Assembly (NCBI RefSeq): GCF_017355365.1
Contig: NZ_JADIJR010000009.1
Span: forward strand, 1-64,000
Direction of reading: 5' to 3'
Length of the DNA stretch: 64,000 bases
Origin: Microbacterium sp. SD291
GTDB lineage: Bacteria > Actinomycetota > Actinomycetes > Actinomycetales > Microbacteriaceae
The stretch's first letter is position 1, and every line of letters starts with the position of its first letter. The position numbers were made by a program, and so were the translations under genes. This document shows positions 63,320 to 64,000 of the stretch, one piece after another. A model generated the notes under the pieces. It saw only the letters and a list, made by a program, of their open reading frames with translations, was not told where the DNA came from and searched no databases.

Positions 63320-63874
63320 GTGACCGACTCCGCCGCCACCCTCATCGCCGCCGTCATCGCGGCCGGCGTCGCCGGACTGGGACTCGTCTGGTCGATCGTC
63401 AGCTTCCTGATGATGAGGCACAGTCAGCGCGCCGCCGAGGCGCGCCAGGAGTGGGCGCGGAGGTACCAGCAGGCCCTCGCCCAGGCGCTCAGCGCGGACG
63501 CGCGGGAGGCCGCGGCCGGCCTCGTCCTCATCGGCACCCTCTCCCGAGCCGAATGGGCGACGGACGAGGATCGTGCCACGGCTGCGAGCGTGCTGGCCTC
63601 CCTGTCGCCGGCGCCGGGGAGCACGGCGTCCGAGGTGCGCAGCACCGTGATCGGCGGGATCGGCGACCGGGATGTCGCGAGCGAGCTGGAGCACGCGTCA
63701 TCCGGGCCGAAGGGCAGGTTCGAGGTGTACCGCGACGGGGCCGGTGCGCATCGATGGCGTCTGACCGCGGCCGACGGCGAGGTGCTTGCGGAAAGCGGAG
63801 GCCATCCGACTGAGAACGCGGCGCTGCAGGCGCTGCAGCTCGTGCGCCGTGAGCTGGGCGGCGTCGAACCGTGA
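63320..63874 (+). CDS. Membrane-anchored DUF1508 (YegP-like) protein
   Basis: This protein of about 184 residues has an N-terminal helix (TLIAAVIAAGVAGLGLVWSIVSFLMM, about 6-32), a helical region (about 35-115) and a C-terminal DUF1508 unit (GRFEVYRDGAGAHRWRLTAADGEVLAES, about 130-157, then ENAALQALQLVRREL). YegP-type domains usually occur as free small proteins, so the membrane anchor is unusual. TAGGGT at 63307-63312 ends 7 bases before GTG 63320, favouring this start; GTG 63311 is the alternative. Confidence 0.78.
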   Translation: MTDSAATLIAAVIAAGVAGLGLVWSIVSFLMMRHSQRAAEARQEWARRYQQALAQALSADAREAAAGLVLIGTLSRAEWATDEDRATAASVLASLSPAPGSTASEVRSTVIGGIGDRDVASELEHASSGPKGRFEVYRDGAGAHRWRLTAADGEVLAESGGHPTENAALQALQLVRRELGGVEP

Positions 63875-64000
63875 GCTTCTGCGCGGCGCTGCGCGGACCA
63901 TCGGCGGGGCTGGCCTGACGCGATAGCGCCGCGGGCTACCCCGCCGGTCCGCTCCTGTCAACGCCCGTGCGCACCGGACGGGGCGGACGGATGCTGAAGG

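Noticed and set aside
63875..64000. Minus-strand frame reaching the window end
   Set aside because: It overlaps the DUF1508 gene antisense and shows no recognisable protein; the last 126 bases hold nothing I can support.

Overview
The window reads as a chromosomal origin region from a high-GC actinobacterium, most likely a Microbacterium or close relative in the Microbacteriaceae. The support is the gene order rpmH-rnpA-yidD-yidC-khpB-rsmG-parA-parB on one side of dnaA and dnaN-recF-dciA-gyrB-gyrA on the other, the fhaA-fhaB-pstP-rodA-pbpA-pknA-pknB cluster with crgA and a class E sortase, strong G+C bias, and frequent -10 elements only 6-7 bases before the start codon. No phage, insertion sequence, CRISPR array, toxin-antitoxin or restriction system was found.

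Left arm (1-24 kb): the 3' end of a chaplin-like, sortase-anchored surface protein; the rpsF-ssb-rpsR-rplI operon; a lipoprotein; a deleted GNAT pseudogene; two coupled unknown genes; an aldehyde dehydrogenase/DUF779 pair with a GAF-type regulator and a palindromic operator candidate; a PadR/membrane-protein pair; the CCA-adding enzyme; a luciferase-like oxidoreductase; a secreted subtilase; a methyltransferase; DUF6049-murJ; trxB-trxA; and a sugar porter.

Origin core (24.5-41.5 kb): parB and parA, then about 1.6 kb without genes that holds six of the window's eight perfect parS sites. Another parS is the start of the parA reading frame, and the eighth fills the khpB-rsmG gap. Next come the ribosome/membrane-insertion genes, dnaA flanked on both sides by DnaA boxes, dnaN, recF, dciA, gyrB, gyrA and a DUF3566 gene. 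A palindromic element of about 105 bp occurs three times here: twice in the parS region and once between dnaN and recF.

Right arm (41.5-64 kb): a VIT1-type transporter; a sensor kinase/response regulator/DUF4097-like operon; tRNA-Ile and tRNA-Ala; a PLP aminotransferase; a DAHP synthase with a newly spotted 18-codon aromatic leader peptide and attenuator; small enzymes (DUF1801, Nudix, YbaK, PPIase, rhomboid); crgA; sortase E; a glutamine amidotransferase; the cell-wall Ser/Thr kinase cluster; tRNA-Leu; and a membrane-anchored DUF1508 protein.

Functionally the window joins replication start (dnaA, dnaN, gyrase), segregation (ParABS), division and wall growth (murJ, crgA, rodA, pbpA, pknA/B, pstP, fhaA/B) and redox support (trxA/B). 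The observations I rate highest are the aromatic attenuator, the parS array with its coding overlap, the origin-proximal palindromic repeat, and a DnaA-box pair at 52 kb outside the origin.
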